The notes: a model not told the origin generated them from the sequence alone. A stretch of 39,414 nt of DNA from Eimeria necatrix (GCF_000499385.1 NW_013655129.1:5001-44414); one strand, 5' to 3'. Counted from the stretch's first letter, positions 19,257 to 30,392 are shown. Program-made: numbers and translations.

Positions 19257-19743
19257 GGAGCAGCAGCAGGAGCGCTTGGCGGACCCGGCGCCGTTCGAGG
19301 GGGTCGTAGGGGACGTCGGTGGCGTAGAGGGGCGCCTGGCGGTCGCAGAAGGCTTTGAGCCACTGGAGAAACTCCAAGTTGTCTTGGTACTTGGCCTTGA
19401 CGAGTTTGTTGACTTCGATGTGTTTGTGGACTTGGTGTGCGTCGAAGGCGGCCTGCAGCAGCTTGTAGTTGTGCACGAACTCGTACTCGAGCCGCGCGCC
19501 CCACTTGACGCGGCCCATGGCCACGCGGCTGCGGGGCCCCAGCAGCCAGTCCAGGGCTTGCAGGTAGACGCAGCCCGAGGCGCACTCTTCCACTTTGGAG
19601 AGTTTCAGCTGCAAACTGCTGTTCAGCCACTCCAAAAGCTCCGTCCGGCCCACGAAAAAGGCGCCTTCCATCATTCCCACGCTGCTGGGGTCGGCTTCCC
19701 GCGCGCCGCCGCCCGGCGGCGGCGAGGCTCCGCACAGGCTCAT
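18336..19743 (-). CDS. EB1: EB1 (MAPRE-family) microtubule plus-end-binding protein
   Basis: Two exons: 19743-19285 and 18830-18336, 317 aa. Exon 1 encodes the calponin-homology domain that binds the microtubule lattice (about residues 25-140): VGRTELLEWLNSSLQLKLSK, then SGCVYLQALDWLLG, VKWGARLEYEFVHNYKLLQA, VNKLVKAKYQDNLEFLQWLK and the YDP that ends the domain in EB1. Exon 2 starts with a Gly/Pro/Ala/Gln linker and encodes the EB-homology coiled coil, ERDFYYGKLRRIEILCE followed by LQAILYAKDDPEEP. The usual C-terminal EEY/F is missing; the protein ends in EGTN. Human EB1 has 268 aa; the excess is linker. The donor GTCCGC is weak but keeps phase 0 and has the same form as one in the ATPase gene; the acceptor TTCAG follows a (TTTA)n tract. 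The ATG at 19743 fits best, with MM at 19674 as a shorter alternative. The function is microtubule plus-end tracking, likely in spindle and daughter budding. Confidence 0.9.
18837..18900. repeat. (AAAT)16 microsatellite in the EB1 intron
   Basis: A pure tetranucleotide tract. On the EB1 sense strand it reads (TTTA)n immediately before the acceptor ATGTTCAG, so it occupies the place of the polypyrimidine tract. Length changes here could alter splicing. Confidence 0.9.
19015..19272. repeat. CAG/CAT repeat tracts in the EB1 intron
   Basis: CAG runs interspersed with CATCAT blocks at 19015-19080 and 19172-19272, separated by a C-rich (CCACC)n-like segment at 19085-19165. On the EB1 sense strand these are CTG/ATG and GGTGG. 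The orientation is opposite to the CAG-sense repeats inside the EB1 exons. Confidence 0.85.
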
Positions 19744-22700
19744 GCCGCCACGCCACTCCGCCGCCGCAAGCCGCTCGAACTCCCCCAAACGCTGCCGGGG
19801 GACAAAACACAGAAAATCTGCACAAATCCCGAAAAAATAAACCGCCTGCACCCCGGATTCCCGCCGGATCGCCCGCGCAGCCAGCAGCAGCAAACGGGGT
19901 GAACAACCCCGCTGATCCCGCGCCGCCCACGCGATCTGCGCAGCGGCTGCACCGCCGAAAGGCAAAATTGACAAAAAATTGAAAACGCGAACGACGGGAA
20001 TGACGCGAGGCGCCGCCACAACCAGCTCCGCAAACGGCTTAGCGTCTGCAAAGATCCAGCGCGCCTGCGTGGCCGCACGGCAAACGCAAGCCGCAGCGCT
20101 CGCCGCTGACAGTTTACTGCTTTCGCTGAGACAAAACTCCAGTTAAAAGAAAGGACAAACAGGACTTCGGCGCTCGCGCCGGGTGCGGGAACCTGCGCAG
20201 CCGCGGCTGGGGTGGGGTTGCCCACCACGCAACACCCGGCGACCCGAGCCAAAGCCACGGAATGCTTCCACATTGAAAGCAAAATATTATAAATTTGAAT
20301 TTATAATGAAATTTGAGGTAAGGCCCGCACAAACGATGCTCAATTTGTTAAACCGGCCGTCGACTAGACGCTGTCCACCCTGGCTCTTGCTCCCTCTTTC
20401 CCGCTCCCCAAGCACACATTTCAACTCGTACCTGTGAGAAGACTCTAAGTCTTTGTCTGGCACTCAGAATAGTCCGCTTTCGGCGTGTCTGCTGATCTTT
20501 GAAAACAATTCGTTCACTTCAAGTCAACTGGAGGTGAAGACACAGAACAACAACCACCACACTCTTGCCTGCAGAAAGGCGACACGGGAAGGATCTGAAT
20601 TCAAAAGCAAGTCCAGCCTTCATAATATTCAGCGTAATGAGGCAATTCCCGCAACCTTTTGGTCCAGCTAAAGGCTCCACGGGCTGCTAGACACCACTAG
20701 ATAAGCAGAGAAGCTGTTCAGTGAAGGCTGAAGTAGGCTTTGCTAAAGGCAAGAGAAAGGCCAAGGCCACGGCCAAGAGCTTCCTGACAGTGCACAGTAC
20801 ATAAGAGTCTTTCATTTGGTTTACACCAATGCTTAGAGTGACTTCCGCAGCAGTAAATGCTTTTTCAAAAGGAACACCTCCATACTTTCACATCAAGTGT
20901 CTTGCGGGGTTTAGGGGCACATCCCCGTAAGCCAAATCCTCAAATTCACAGTACGGCCAACACTGGGGCATAAAATAAAACAAATTTGAACCCGTGAAAT
21001 AGCCTTTTTAGTGGTGCAGCTTTGGCAGCCAGTGCACTAGCATGCGTGTTAGGGGAAGCGACAGAGCCCTAGCCTCTTGCATTCTTAAACGCTCATATAA
21101 GAGAACTTCAGCTGTTAGATTGCTCTCAAGAAAGATCTGAGGTTACTTTTGGCCTTATTCTGCAAAACACTAACGAGGATTATTGCCCAGTACGTCATCT
21201 GTTGTTGTAACGGCACGACTACGCCCTTATGGTATGCAATGGAAACCTAAACCCTAAACCCTAAATCCTAGAAGCCATAAGCTATAAACACTAAACGGTG
21301 TTCCTTAATAAAATCTCGGAAATGAGGGATGTGTCTCGCTACTCAGGACAGCACATGGCCCGTCCTGTTAAGTTTTGGGTGCTCAGTCTGAGTGCCTCCA
21401 GACTTCCTGCTTTCCTCTTGCATTGAAGCTGGAAAAGTTGCCTTTAGGCAAAGTTCGCACATCTATTTTCTCACAATTTGTTTAAATCTGATTGGGAAAA
21501 CATCTGATTAGCTGGGGCTGCATTTACTTGCGCGTAGCTGCAAGCCTCCTGTGGTGTAGGGAAGCCTCGAGGCTCGTCAGACACCTGAAAGCCCCTAAAG
21601 CTGGCGGCAATAAACTGCGAAAAATAAAGCAAGAGGAAGTAAAAAGAGAAGAGCACTTGAAGTAGTTCAAATAACCTGAACTGGCCAGGTCACCTGCTGC
21701 TGCTGCTGTTTGGCGCCTGTCAACTATGAGCCACAGGAGCGTACTGCGAAGTTCGGCCTTAGGCAGTTAATTCTTTTGGCTTCGCTGCGTTGACTAAATG
21801 GAGATGTGAGTTACTGGAGGTACTTGGGAAGGTGCAGTTTGTAGAAGCTTCGCTCTTTTGCTTTCTAGCTAAATCTGTGCCTCTATGAGTGCTTTTTGGC
21901 AGAGCCGTCAGCCATCTTAATTGCACATGCAAACTGTACTATATTGGCAAAAAAGTCATGATATACAACTCTTGAAAAAAAAGATTGCGACTTGTGCTTC
22001 GTCAGCGGGGGCAGCATTAGGAGTTACTTGTTGTTCATGAAAGAAAAAGTCCCACTGGCAAGCACCTTCGCGACGAAGGCAACAAAGTTTTCGGATTTGA
22101 ATTTAATTTTATACTGAGGCGCTGCCAAGCATAGTAATGAGGTCTTCGCATGCAATACGAATATCCAGAAACATCGAGGGACCGCCTCTGCCCCCACACC
22201 GCAGTAGCTCCTAAGGGTCACTAATGCTAGCTAATCAATGTGCCAAATAAATGTAAAACTGCTGCCAAATAGCCGCCATGCTTCTCTTTTCTAATCAAAA
22301 CGATGTATTTCAGTGTTCGTGCGGCTGCACTTGGCTAAGGACCAACTGGACTCTGTCTGCAGGTGCTGTGGTCGTACATTTACAAAGAAGAGCTCGGCCA
22401 ATCGAACTGGCCCTAACTAGTGCGTCTGATAAGAGTTTGGCCCCCCAAATGTGCCTTTTTTTATGGGCATAATGAGCAGGACAAAGCAGGTATTGATTGA
22501 ACTGGAGCGAGGCCTCCGTGGAGCTTACCAAGAAGAGCCACGCCGCCGTACAGGAAGAAATGCACTAGCCCGCTGAGCCCAAAACATTAGGAAAAAACCC
22601 AATCCAGATGCAAAGAGAGATGCTTCGGGATCCTTCAGCTGCTTATGGCTTTAAGGAGGGCGAACTTGGGGCCAGCCAACTGCGGCCCCCTAGTGCAAAT

Positions 22701-23603
22701 GAACTGAAGCTGGCAGATCGGCTGAACACGGGCCCCTTAGGCAGCGTAAATATGAGCATATTGCAAAATACTTTAACTAGGAACAAATAAGTCGTATTAA
22801 ATGAAAACGCGAACAGTCGGAAGGCCTACGAGTTCATGCTCGACGGCCGCGGTACGCTTCTGAAGCATGGCCACCCATGTCTGGAGGTCTACACCTTGAA
22901 AGCCAAATTCCAGCTGCAAGTTTCAAATTCTTCTTGAACTTATTCTGAAAACAAAGTGTAAAAAGTGGTCGTCAGTTCCTTTTCAGCTACCACTCGCATT
23001 CCAGCGGCGCCAACGGGCAAGGTAGTTTATTTCGGCCTTGCGCTGCTGCTCAGTGCCCCAGAGCACCACTCAGCCAAGCGCCGGTTAATTTTGCCGTACA
23101 AAATTATTTAATGGTGTTTTGCACTTTATAATCATATCTCTCGCCTTCTGGGGCTTAATCCCACTACCTGGGGGTATCATGAACCAAACAGCCATGGCTG
23201 AAGAGCCCTGCAGACGGACATCCCGCCAACACCGCCGACTCGCCGTGAGGAACAACTGCGCAGCTTCACTTGAATACCACTGCATAAGTGCGGGCCTTTT
23301 TGTTTCCCTTAACAAGCAAGCTGCTGCTACCGCGGCTGCCGCCGCGGCCGTTGGCTCTGTAGCCCCTTGAGACTGGAGCAGCAGAAGCAGCAGCAGCAAC
23401 CCCCCGGGCCGCAGCCGCCGCAGCACCAGCCCTTTCCCAGCAAATTGGCAATCCAGCTTTCCTACAGGGCCTAGCCTTTTGAAGAAAGGGGGCTGCAGCA
23501 GCGGAGGCACTCCTGTGCATGCCAGCTGCAGGCCCTGGCCCCTGGGTCTCGCGCTGCGCTACCAAATGCGGAAGTGGCAGCAGCAGCGCGCGCGGCACTC
23601 GAA
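19744..23603. other. Divergent intergenic region EB1 / STIMATE-like; mostly repeat-poor
   Basis: EB1 and the STIMATE-like gene point away from each other. Positions 19744-20280 are GC-rich and probably hold the EB1 promoter and 5' UTR. From about 20290 to 23300 the base composition is balanced, trinucleotide runs almost vanish, and no frame exceeds about 85 codons or looks like protein. The only notable element is the short telomere-like array at 21243-21269. GC-rich, CAG-containing DNA returns at about 23310, leading into the STIMATE-like gene. Confidence 0.5.
21243..21269. repeat. Short degenerate telomere-like array
   Basis: AAACCT, two AAACCCT units and AAATCCT. It is the only such array in the repeat-poor segment, and it is degenerating, unlike the perfect array at 15398. 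Confidence 0.85.
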
Positions 23604-23703
23604 ATGGCACTTCTGTCTCCTTTTGGCTCGGAAAGGCCGCGGACTGTTTTCTTCAGAGGCAGCCGCTGGGACTCTGCGCGCGGCGAAGTCCCCAGCAGCA
23701 GCG

Positions 23704-23738
<35 letters not shown>

Positions 23739-24023
23739 TCTCGCGTGAGGTTTTCGCGGGCGTCTCAGCCCGCGTACGAGGCGTGGGACGTGGGCGGGGG
23801 CACGACAGCAGCAGCAGCAGCAGCAGGCCTGCAGCAGCAGCAGCAGCAGCAGCAGCAGCACGGGGAGTTTCTGGTGGCTGGGGGGCCCAGTGGGTCTTTG
23901 GCTGGCAGCGACAGCCCAGTTGTGGGGGCCCACATTGAGTTGCCTGCTGCTGCATCTCCTGCCTTCGCAGGCAGCGTGTCTGGCGCTGCTGCTGCAGCGA
24001 CTGGAGCCAGCGCAGCAACTGCA

Positions 24024-24059
<36 letters not shown>

Positions 24060-24310
24060 GCTGCGCCCGGGGAAAGCTTCCTGCAAGTCTTCAGCAGCGC
24101 AGATGCATGCGCCCTCTCCAGCGGCAGCACAGGCCTGCGGGTGAGGAAGCTGCTGAGCTGGGGGGCTCTGGGGCTGCTGGCAGCAAAGCTGCTGCTGCGG
24201 CCGGACAGTTCGCTGCGGCCGCGGAAAGTGCTGCTGCTGGACTTCGTGAGTACTTTGGCTGCGGGGCAGCTGCTGGAGCTGCTGCCTCCCTTCGAGCTGC
24301 GGCTGCCGCC

Positions 24311-24341
<31 letters not shown>

Positions 24342-24531
24342 GGGGCCTTTGCGGACACCTGCGACCAGTACGCTGCAGCGCTGCTCATAGAGGAGCTGCT
24401 GTGGCTCTTCACGCTCAAGTTTCTGCTGCGGCAGGCTGAGAGCCTCTTCGGCTACAGACAGGGAGAGTACTTGGAAGAAGAAACTGGCTTTTGGGAGGAC
24501 TCTGAGGCTTGTCAGTTGCAAGTTGTAAGCC

Positions 24532-24564
<33 letters not shown>

Positions 24565-24899
24565 CAGCAGCCCCGCTGCAGGTGGCTGGCCCGCGGCGGC
24601 GCGCTGCAGCGCTGTGGGGCGTGCACTGGGGCAAGTACCTGCAGCAGCTGCTGGTGCTGCTGGCCTGCGTCGCTGCAGCACAACTCGCCACGCTGCTGCT
24701 GCTGACCCTCCTGGCCGCTCCCCTCGCCCCCCTCGTCGCGCTGCCCCTCTGGCTGCTCCACAGGGACAACGCGGCCTTGCGCCGCTTCATGGTGGCCTTT
24801 GCCTGGCCCATGTGCACGGACTTGGTGCAGTTCTGCAGCATCGACGCCCTCATCCGGCGCAGGCCGCCCCCCGGCCCCCCAAAAGCAACTCACCACTGA
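23604..24899 (+). CDS. STIMATE/TMEM110-family multipass membrane protein
   Basis: 431 aa from the ATG at 23604; a longer frame starts only at a GTG. After a Ser/Gln/Ala-rich N-terminal extension of about 175 residues come hydrophobic segments at about 183-198, 208-230, 257-277, 346-385 and 396-417. Family hallmarks: RPRKVLLLDFVSTLAAGQLL, the acidic-Cys block DTCDQYAAALLIEELLWLF, the FGYRQGEY motif (equivalent to the xRFGEY of STIMATE), the Trp/Gly loop ALWGVHWGKY and the final segment FMVAFAWPMCTDLVQF followed by a short basic tail. Human STIMATE is an ER protein that promotes STIM1-dependent calcium entry; yeast YPL162C is vacuolar. No STIM is known to me in coccidia, so the role here is open. 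A Ser run lies in the GEY loop and a Gln run in the loop before segment 3. A single-exon model fits. Confidence 0.8.
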
Positions 24900-26312
24900 C
24901 ATTTGGCGCGGCTTTCCAAAAGCGGAGGCCGCGCAAGGCCTGCACAGACTCTGCTTTAGGCTTTTTCTGCGCAAAGTGCCGCTGCCCCGCTGGGTTTCCG
25001 CGCCAGCCTTGCGGCCGCGCCGTTGAGGCCGGAAGCCCAGGGCTTTCCCAGCCCTTTGCTAGAAGTAGTGCTTCCTGTAGCAAATAGTGCACCATTTTGC
25101 AGCGGGATTGCCGGTAGGCACTGTTCTCGAGCCGCAGCCCTCACTGCAGCCACTGGCAAGTCACGAAACGCTGCAGATTACACCGTGGCAAGCAGGCTTG
25201 TTGCCCGACTCTGCCTACCAACCGAGTTGAAATATCCTAGAGGCAGGCACTAGTGGATCATAGGTTGTATGTTGTACAATGTTTCGCCTTTTTAGTTCTC
25301 AAAATAGGAAATGTGCGGCCGAGGCACGCGCATGGGGGCAGGTGCCGGCTTTGCCAGCTTGTGGCTGCTGCAGTGGTGCGATTCCTTTTCGTCCTATTTC
25401 TCTTCACACAGTCTCGTGAGAAAATTAGGTTTCTTGGATTTCTCCTGTTTCAAACTGAGGCCAAACTGTAGTGCTGGCTCGTGGAGCTGCTTAGATCAGC
25501 CAAACACCGATGATGCAACACGAGAGCACCAGTGCTACGCAGTGCAGGCTAAGCACGATTAATGGGCCAGCATACACTTTCGTGAATTGCAAAATAATTG
25601 AGTTGGGTACAAATACATTTGATTTTTCGGTCAGGAACTCGTGCAGCTTCTCTACAATCCCGGCACAGGGCCGACCACTGCCAGCGGACGCAGGTTTTGC
25701 TATCCAACAGCCACGGTCACTTCAGCCCTCTGTCTCACTGTAATGGCACATTTTGTATCCAAAGGATGAGATTTTTATTTGATAGTAAACTGAAAAGGTT
25801 CTGGTGGGATACATGCGGGCAAGAGTCTTCACGAGTACATTACTGACTGCAAACTAGAACAGCACCTTGCGACGATCACAGCGCACATACGCTTACATCC
25901 GAAAAAAAAGTCAGCCGCTCTCTCAGTGGGTCTCACTAAGGTTTTGTTGAGCCTTTTGGATTTAGAAAATCAGTCAAGTGGCGTTATTGTTCACTCTTAT
26001 GCAAGTGGCTCACAATAACCCGAGTACTGCTTGCAGAGGAAAGCTGCATAGCAGGGATCTGCACCTCGGGACAGAACGTGTCTTTGCAGCCATTGCGTCA
26101 TGCATCTTTTAGATCCGGCCACAATTGCACTTCTAGTAATGTTTACTTTCACGGTTCATAGCTATTGAAGGTGAAACCGGTGGATTTAATGTCTCTAGTG
26201 GGTGCTGCGTTCGTTAGGTAGGTGACGGCGGCGTTCCCGTAATCGCTAGTGGAAGCTCTACTCCTGTCCACTCCTTCACTTCTCAAAGTTTTTGCTAGCT
26301 TTTGATGAGTAG
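24900..26312. other. Intergenic region between the STIMATE-like gene and the SAG array
   Basis: GC-rich to about 25060, then repeat-poor balanced sequence. No frame here is longer than about 85 codons or resembles a protein family. The SAG unit homology begins near 26313, so the left boundary of the array lies there. Confidence 0.5.
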
Positions 26313-26809
26313 GATATAATCATACATCATCGATGGCTCACCTGCTAATTCACCAGTGCTATTCCACGCTTTCCCTCCGGGTGCCCCATAATGCAGCTTA
26401 AATGGGCCTCAACCATAAATGAACTCAGGGCGGCCCATGGCACAGCGAGCATATCCTGGGCGTTAGTGTGAGGCTGGTAACAAATCTTGTCTCAGCTGTC
26501 TAGCGCATTGAATATGCAGGGTGTTACCACCTGAATGGCATATCAACAATTTCTTTTTTTATCCTCGTATTCCTTCTCTTTTCGTCAGACCAGTGAATCC
26601 GTTTTACGATATGTTGTATTGAAGATTTGTCTGGGCATGAATTTAAGCCAGTTTGCAGTGAAACGGTGCTCTCGTTGGTGTAGATCTCTACAGGTTAGGC
26701 AATAACCTCTAGCGCGCCCTGCGGATATTACGAACGCCAAAACATTGCTGATAACACGCTTGAAACAATACTAGATAGTATTTTGATCGTCGCAACTTGT
26801 CGTGCAAAG

Positions 26810-26975
26810 GGAGATGGAGGAGAAAAGGAAGACACGAACGGCAAAGGCGGCCACGCGAGCCGGCCCACGATTGTCCCCTTCGCACTCATCTGTTTGACGG
26901 AAAAACAGAGTTCGCCAAGTCCCTCCAGAATTTGTTTCTGTATTTTGTCTTCTCTGGCTTTTTTCAAAAGTAAAT
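26810..26975 (+). promoter_or_regulatory. Conserved upstream block (promoter/5' UTR) of the SAG genes
   Basis: The 170 bases or so before each SAG start codon are nearly identical between copies. The block begins with GGAGATGGAGGAGAAAAG-like sequence, contains ACCCACGATAGTCCCCTTCG-like and AACAGAGTTCGCCAAG-like words, and ends in a T-rich stretch plus AGTAAATATG at the start codon. Equivalent blocks: 29082-29251, 31505-31681, 33800-33970, 35980-36145 and 38404-38571. Conservation this close to that of the exons suggests shared transcriptional control or recent duplication. Confidence 0.6.
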
Positions 26976-28109
26976 ATGTTTCGCCTCGTCTCTTTTTCAA
27001 CCATTTTTGTGTCCGTGTTCTATGGACACGAGGCAGTAAGTGCTGCCGTAACCGGAACAGCAGGTGAGTGCATAAGTCCTGTCTTTTCCTAGATTTGACG
27101 CAAACGGTTTGGTATTTGGGTCTGGGCAAGAGCTATCGTCACAGTATTCCTGCATGTGATTTGATTTGTCTCCACAGTAAGGCTTGATTGCTTCGCGGAC
27201 ATGAACGAGGTGAGGGAAGCTGCGGGGCTCGCACCGTTTGGGAACGCAACTATTGAAGAACAAGTGCTGCCGGAGCACTCTGCTCAGACAAGAGCGATAA
27301 CCGCTGCAACTTTGTGGACCGAAATCTGCAAAAAAATGGCGGGTGTAAGTCATGCCACAAGCACACCTAGACAATGAGCATCTTGGTTGCACTCTGAGAT
27401 GCATGTAACAAGAAGTGCCACTCTTGTTTTGTTGTGTATTTAATTGTCTGAAGACTGAAGTCCAAAGCACCGAAGCCAAAAAGCTACAGGGAACGTTCGC
27501 CTACTACCCCGACGGAAAAGACTGCAAGGCGGCGGTGCAGTACTGGAAGGAAGGGTTTTCTCTCTTCAAAAACGAGCTGCCTCCAACGTACACAACGTCG
27601 GATACTCCTGAGGTGTACAGCGACAGAGCCGTTTCCTTTGTCGCTCTCTACAACCCTCAGTCGAGTCCTCTAGCCAGCTGCGCCCTCGTTACCTGCACAG
27701 AAGCAGCTGCGTTTGCTGCCACAGACGTGTTAAAAAGCCATGATGGGAGCTCAACAAGAAGACTTCAAGGTGAAGAGGATCCTACTACTGCTAGGACTGC
27801 CGTTATCTGTCTGACGAACCCTAAGGCACTGACGGATGGAGAAGCGCCATTCAAGTAAGAGCACCGCAAGACTACGGACTCGGCTGAATAGGACCCAAAG
27901 TGCATTGGAAACATAGAGCTGTACGTAATATTTTCTCATGAAAGTAAATGATCAATGCATTGTGCTGCGTCTGGATTTGCAGGGAAGAGGTGTGGCAGAA
28001 GATTGTTCAAGCTTTAGTTGGTACTGAGGAGAGCAACGGAGTTTCTCCAGTCAGGCCGTCATTGGCAGTTGGGTTCATACTGATGCTCTTTGCCACCGGG
28101 CTTTTTTAA
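26976..28109 (+). CDS. SAG: SAG-family GPI-anchored surface antigen, copy 1
   Basis: Exons 26976-27063, 27178-27344, 27454-27854 and 27983-28109; introns of 114, 109 and 128 bp with GT-AG ends and phases 1, 0 and 2. The product is 260 aa. Residues 1-23 are a signal peptide (MFRLVSFSTIFVSVFYGHEA). Six cysteines at 34, 80, 109, 161, 166 and 204 match the TA4-type Eimeria SAGs, which have a CAP-like fold. Arg187-Arg188-Leu189 in SSTRRLQ is the site where TA4 is reported to lose the tripeptide, leaving chains of about 17 and 8 kDa; Cys204 lies after it, so a disulfide can hold the chains. The hydrophobic C-terminus (PSLAVGFILMLFATGLF) after ESNG is a GPI signal. It differs from its neighbours in LAPFGNATIEE and ADMNEV. 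Confidence 0.93.
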
Positions 28110-29251
28110 TCTCTCAGACTGTTTGCAGCGTGAGGGCACTGAATTGGCATGTCGACGCCTTTTTTATCCAAAAAAATAATCCAGCACGTGAACCCAGGAC
28201 GTTTCTTTTAATGTTTTGTCGTTTGCATCGAAGGGTGATGAAGATGAAGCTTTTTATAGCCTCTCTACAGGGGTATCACGAGCATGCGTTCGCGATTCAC
28301 GCCTTGTGTTGCTAAGAGTTCCATTTTTGATATTTTCCAGACATATGCATGCCTACTAAGGCTAAGTGTTTTCGGTCTAACTTCAACATTCTGCCTACGT
28401 CCTAGTGTGTGTAGCGGTGTCGATGATCTAGTGGTGATGCATACTGTGGCTCCCTGTTACAGCAGGTTGAGCGCACTCACGCTAGGTCACTTTAAATGTA
28501 TGGGCTTCCTTCATGTTACTTTTTCGCGTCCTTACCAGTCAGGGAAACATACAAATGAAAATTATCGCAAGTATTTTCGATTTAATGCCGTGAAGAAATA
28601 TCCCGTCTGGGCTGTGTCTGGCAGCGAGGTGCCATGCTGTTACAACTCGCATTTGAAGGGGAACGACCCGATCTATAATTTTTCCATCTCCGGTGGTATT
28701 TTTTCTCCTTTCCTAGCATGGCACAGCGAGCAGATCCTGGACGCTAGTGTGACGGAAGAGGGTAGCAAATTCTATCGCATTGAATATCCATGGTGTTAGA
28801 ATCGTAATTTAAAGGGGAGGAAGCTCGACAACTGACTTCTTTGTATGTTCTCATATTCTTTCTCTTTTCGTCAGACCAGTGGATGCGTTCAAAGATATGT
28901 TGTACCGAACAAATGCCTGGGCGTGAGTTTAAGCCAGTCACCGTGAAGCGGTGTTCTCGCCAGTGTAGATCTTTACGGGCTAGGCAGTGACCTCTAGCCC
29001 ACCCTGCGGAAATTGCGAACGTGAAAAAAGCACGTGTAACAAGCTTGAAACAAAACTTGATGTTATTGTACTTCGCGTGTAGAGGGAGATGGAGGAGAAA
29101 AGAAAGACACGAAGGACAAGGGCAGCCACGCAAACCCGACCCACGATAGTCCCCTTCGCGCTCATCTGTTTGACAGAAAAACAGAGTTCGCCAAGCCCCT
29201 CCAGAATTTGTTTCTCTATTTTATCTTGTTTGCTTTTTTTTAAAATTAAAT
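28110..29251. other. Spacer between SAG copies 1 and 2
   Basis: Repeat-unit spacer with 3' flank block (from about 28318, TTTTTGATATTTTCCAGACA) and the upstream block of copy 2. Short frames here are interrupted in the equivalent spacers of other units, so they are not genes. Confidence 0.6.
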
Positions 29252-30392
29252 ATGTTTCGCCTCGTGTCTGTTCCAATCATTTTTGTTTCCGTGTTCTATG
29301 GACACGAGGCAGTTAGTGCTGCCGTAACTGGAACAGCAGGTAGGCCCATTGGTCCTGTCTTTTCGTAGAGTTGCCGCAAACAGTTTGATATTTGAGCCTG
29401 GGCAATAGATATCGTCACATTCTTCGTGTTTGTGCGTCGAATTTTCCCCGCAGTAAGGCTTGATTGCTTGGCCGAGATGAACGAGCTGAGGGAAGCCGCG
29501 GGACTCGCTGCCTTTGGGAATGCAACCGCTGAAGAACAAGTGCTGCCGGAACCCACTCCTCCAGCAAAAGCGATAGAAGCTGCAACTTTATGGACCGAAA
29601 TCTGCAAAAAAATGACGGGTGTAAGTCATGCCACGAGCACACTTAGACAATGTGCATTTTGCTTGCACTCTGAGATGCATGCAACAAGAAGTGCCACTTT
29701 TGCCTTGTTGTTCATTCAATTATGCGAAGGGTGAAACTGGAGGCACTGAAGCCAAAAAGTTACAGGGAACGTTCGCCTACTACCCCAACGGAAAAGACTG
29801 CAAGGCGGCGGTGCAGTACTGGAAGGAAGGGTTTTCGCTCTTCAAAAACCAGCTGCCTCCAACGTACACAGCGTCTAGTACTGGAGTATACACCGACAGA
29901 GCCGTTTCCTTTGTCGCCCTCTACAACCCTCAGTCGAGTCCTCTAGCCAGCTGCGCCTCCGTCACCTGCACAGAAGGAGATTCATTTGCCACTCCACAGA
30001 TGTTAGAAATTCACGATGGGCGCTCAACAAGAAGACTTCAAGGTGAAGAGGATCCTACTACTGTCACTACTGCCGTTATCTGTCTGACGAACCCTAAGGC
30101 ACTGACGGATGGAAAAGCGCCGTTCAAGTAAGAGCACCGCAAGACTACGGATTCGGCTGAATAGAACCCAAAGTGCATCGAAAAAATACAATGACTGAGT
30201 CTTTCGTATGTAACATTTTCTCACATAGAGCTAAGTGATGCATTGTTTTGTGTCTGGATTTGCAGCGAAGAGGTGTGGCAAAAGATTGTTCAAGCTATAG
30301 TTGGTGATCAGGAGAGCAACGGGGCTTCGCCAGTCAGGCCGTCATTGGCAGTTGGGTTCATATTGATGCTTTTTGCCTACGCGCTTTTTTAA
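29252..30392 (+). CDS. SAG: SAG-family GPI-anchored surface antigen, copy 2
   Basis: Exons 29252-29339, 29454-29620, 29730-30127 and 30266-30392, 259 aa. It has the same plan as copy 1: signal peptide MFRLVSVPIIFVSVFYGHEA, LDC and EIC cysteines on exon 2, KDC, ASC, VTC and VIC on exon 3, STRRLQ before the last cysteine, and a GPI signal ending in FILMLFAYALF. Differences: exon 3 starts GETGGTEAKK, it is one codon shorter in the loop YTASSTGVYTD, and the exon 3-4 junction codon is AAC (Asn) instead of AAG because exon 4 begins with C. The anchor-proximal stretch is GDQESNGASP. All splice sites are GT-AG and the phases match copy 1. Confidence 0.93.

Noticed and set aside
22608..22790. Short + strand frame of 60 codons
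   Set aside because: No family resemblance, no splice or codon-use support, and a length expected by chance in repeat-poor DNA.
20290..23300. tRNA or other small RNA genes in the repeat-poor segment
   Set aside because: No B-box-like GGTTCGAxTCC word with a matching cloverleaf was seen by eye. A tRNAscan-SE or Infernal run would decide.
28318..28420. A fifth SAG exon in the conserved downstream block
   Set aside because: The block is conserved as DNA, but exon 4 already ends with a complete GPI signal and a TAA in all five complete copies, and frames in the block are not kept between copies.
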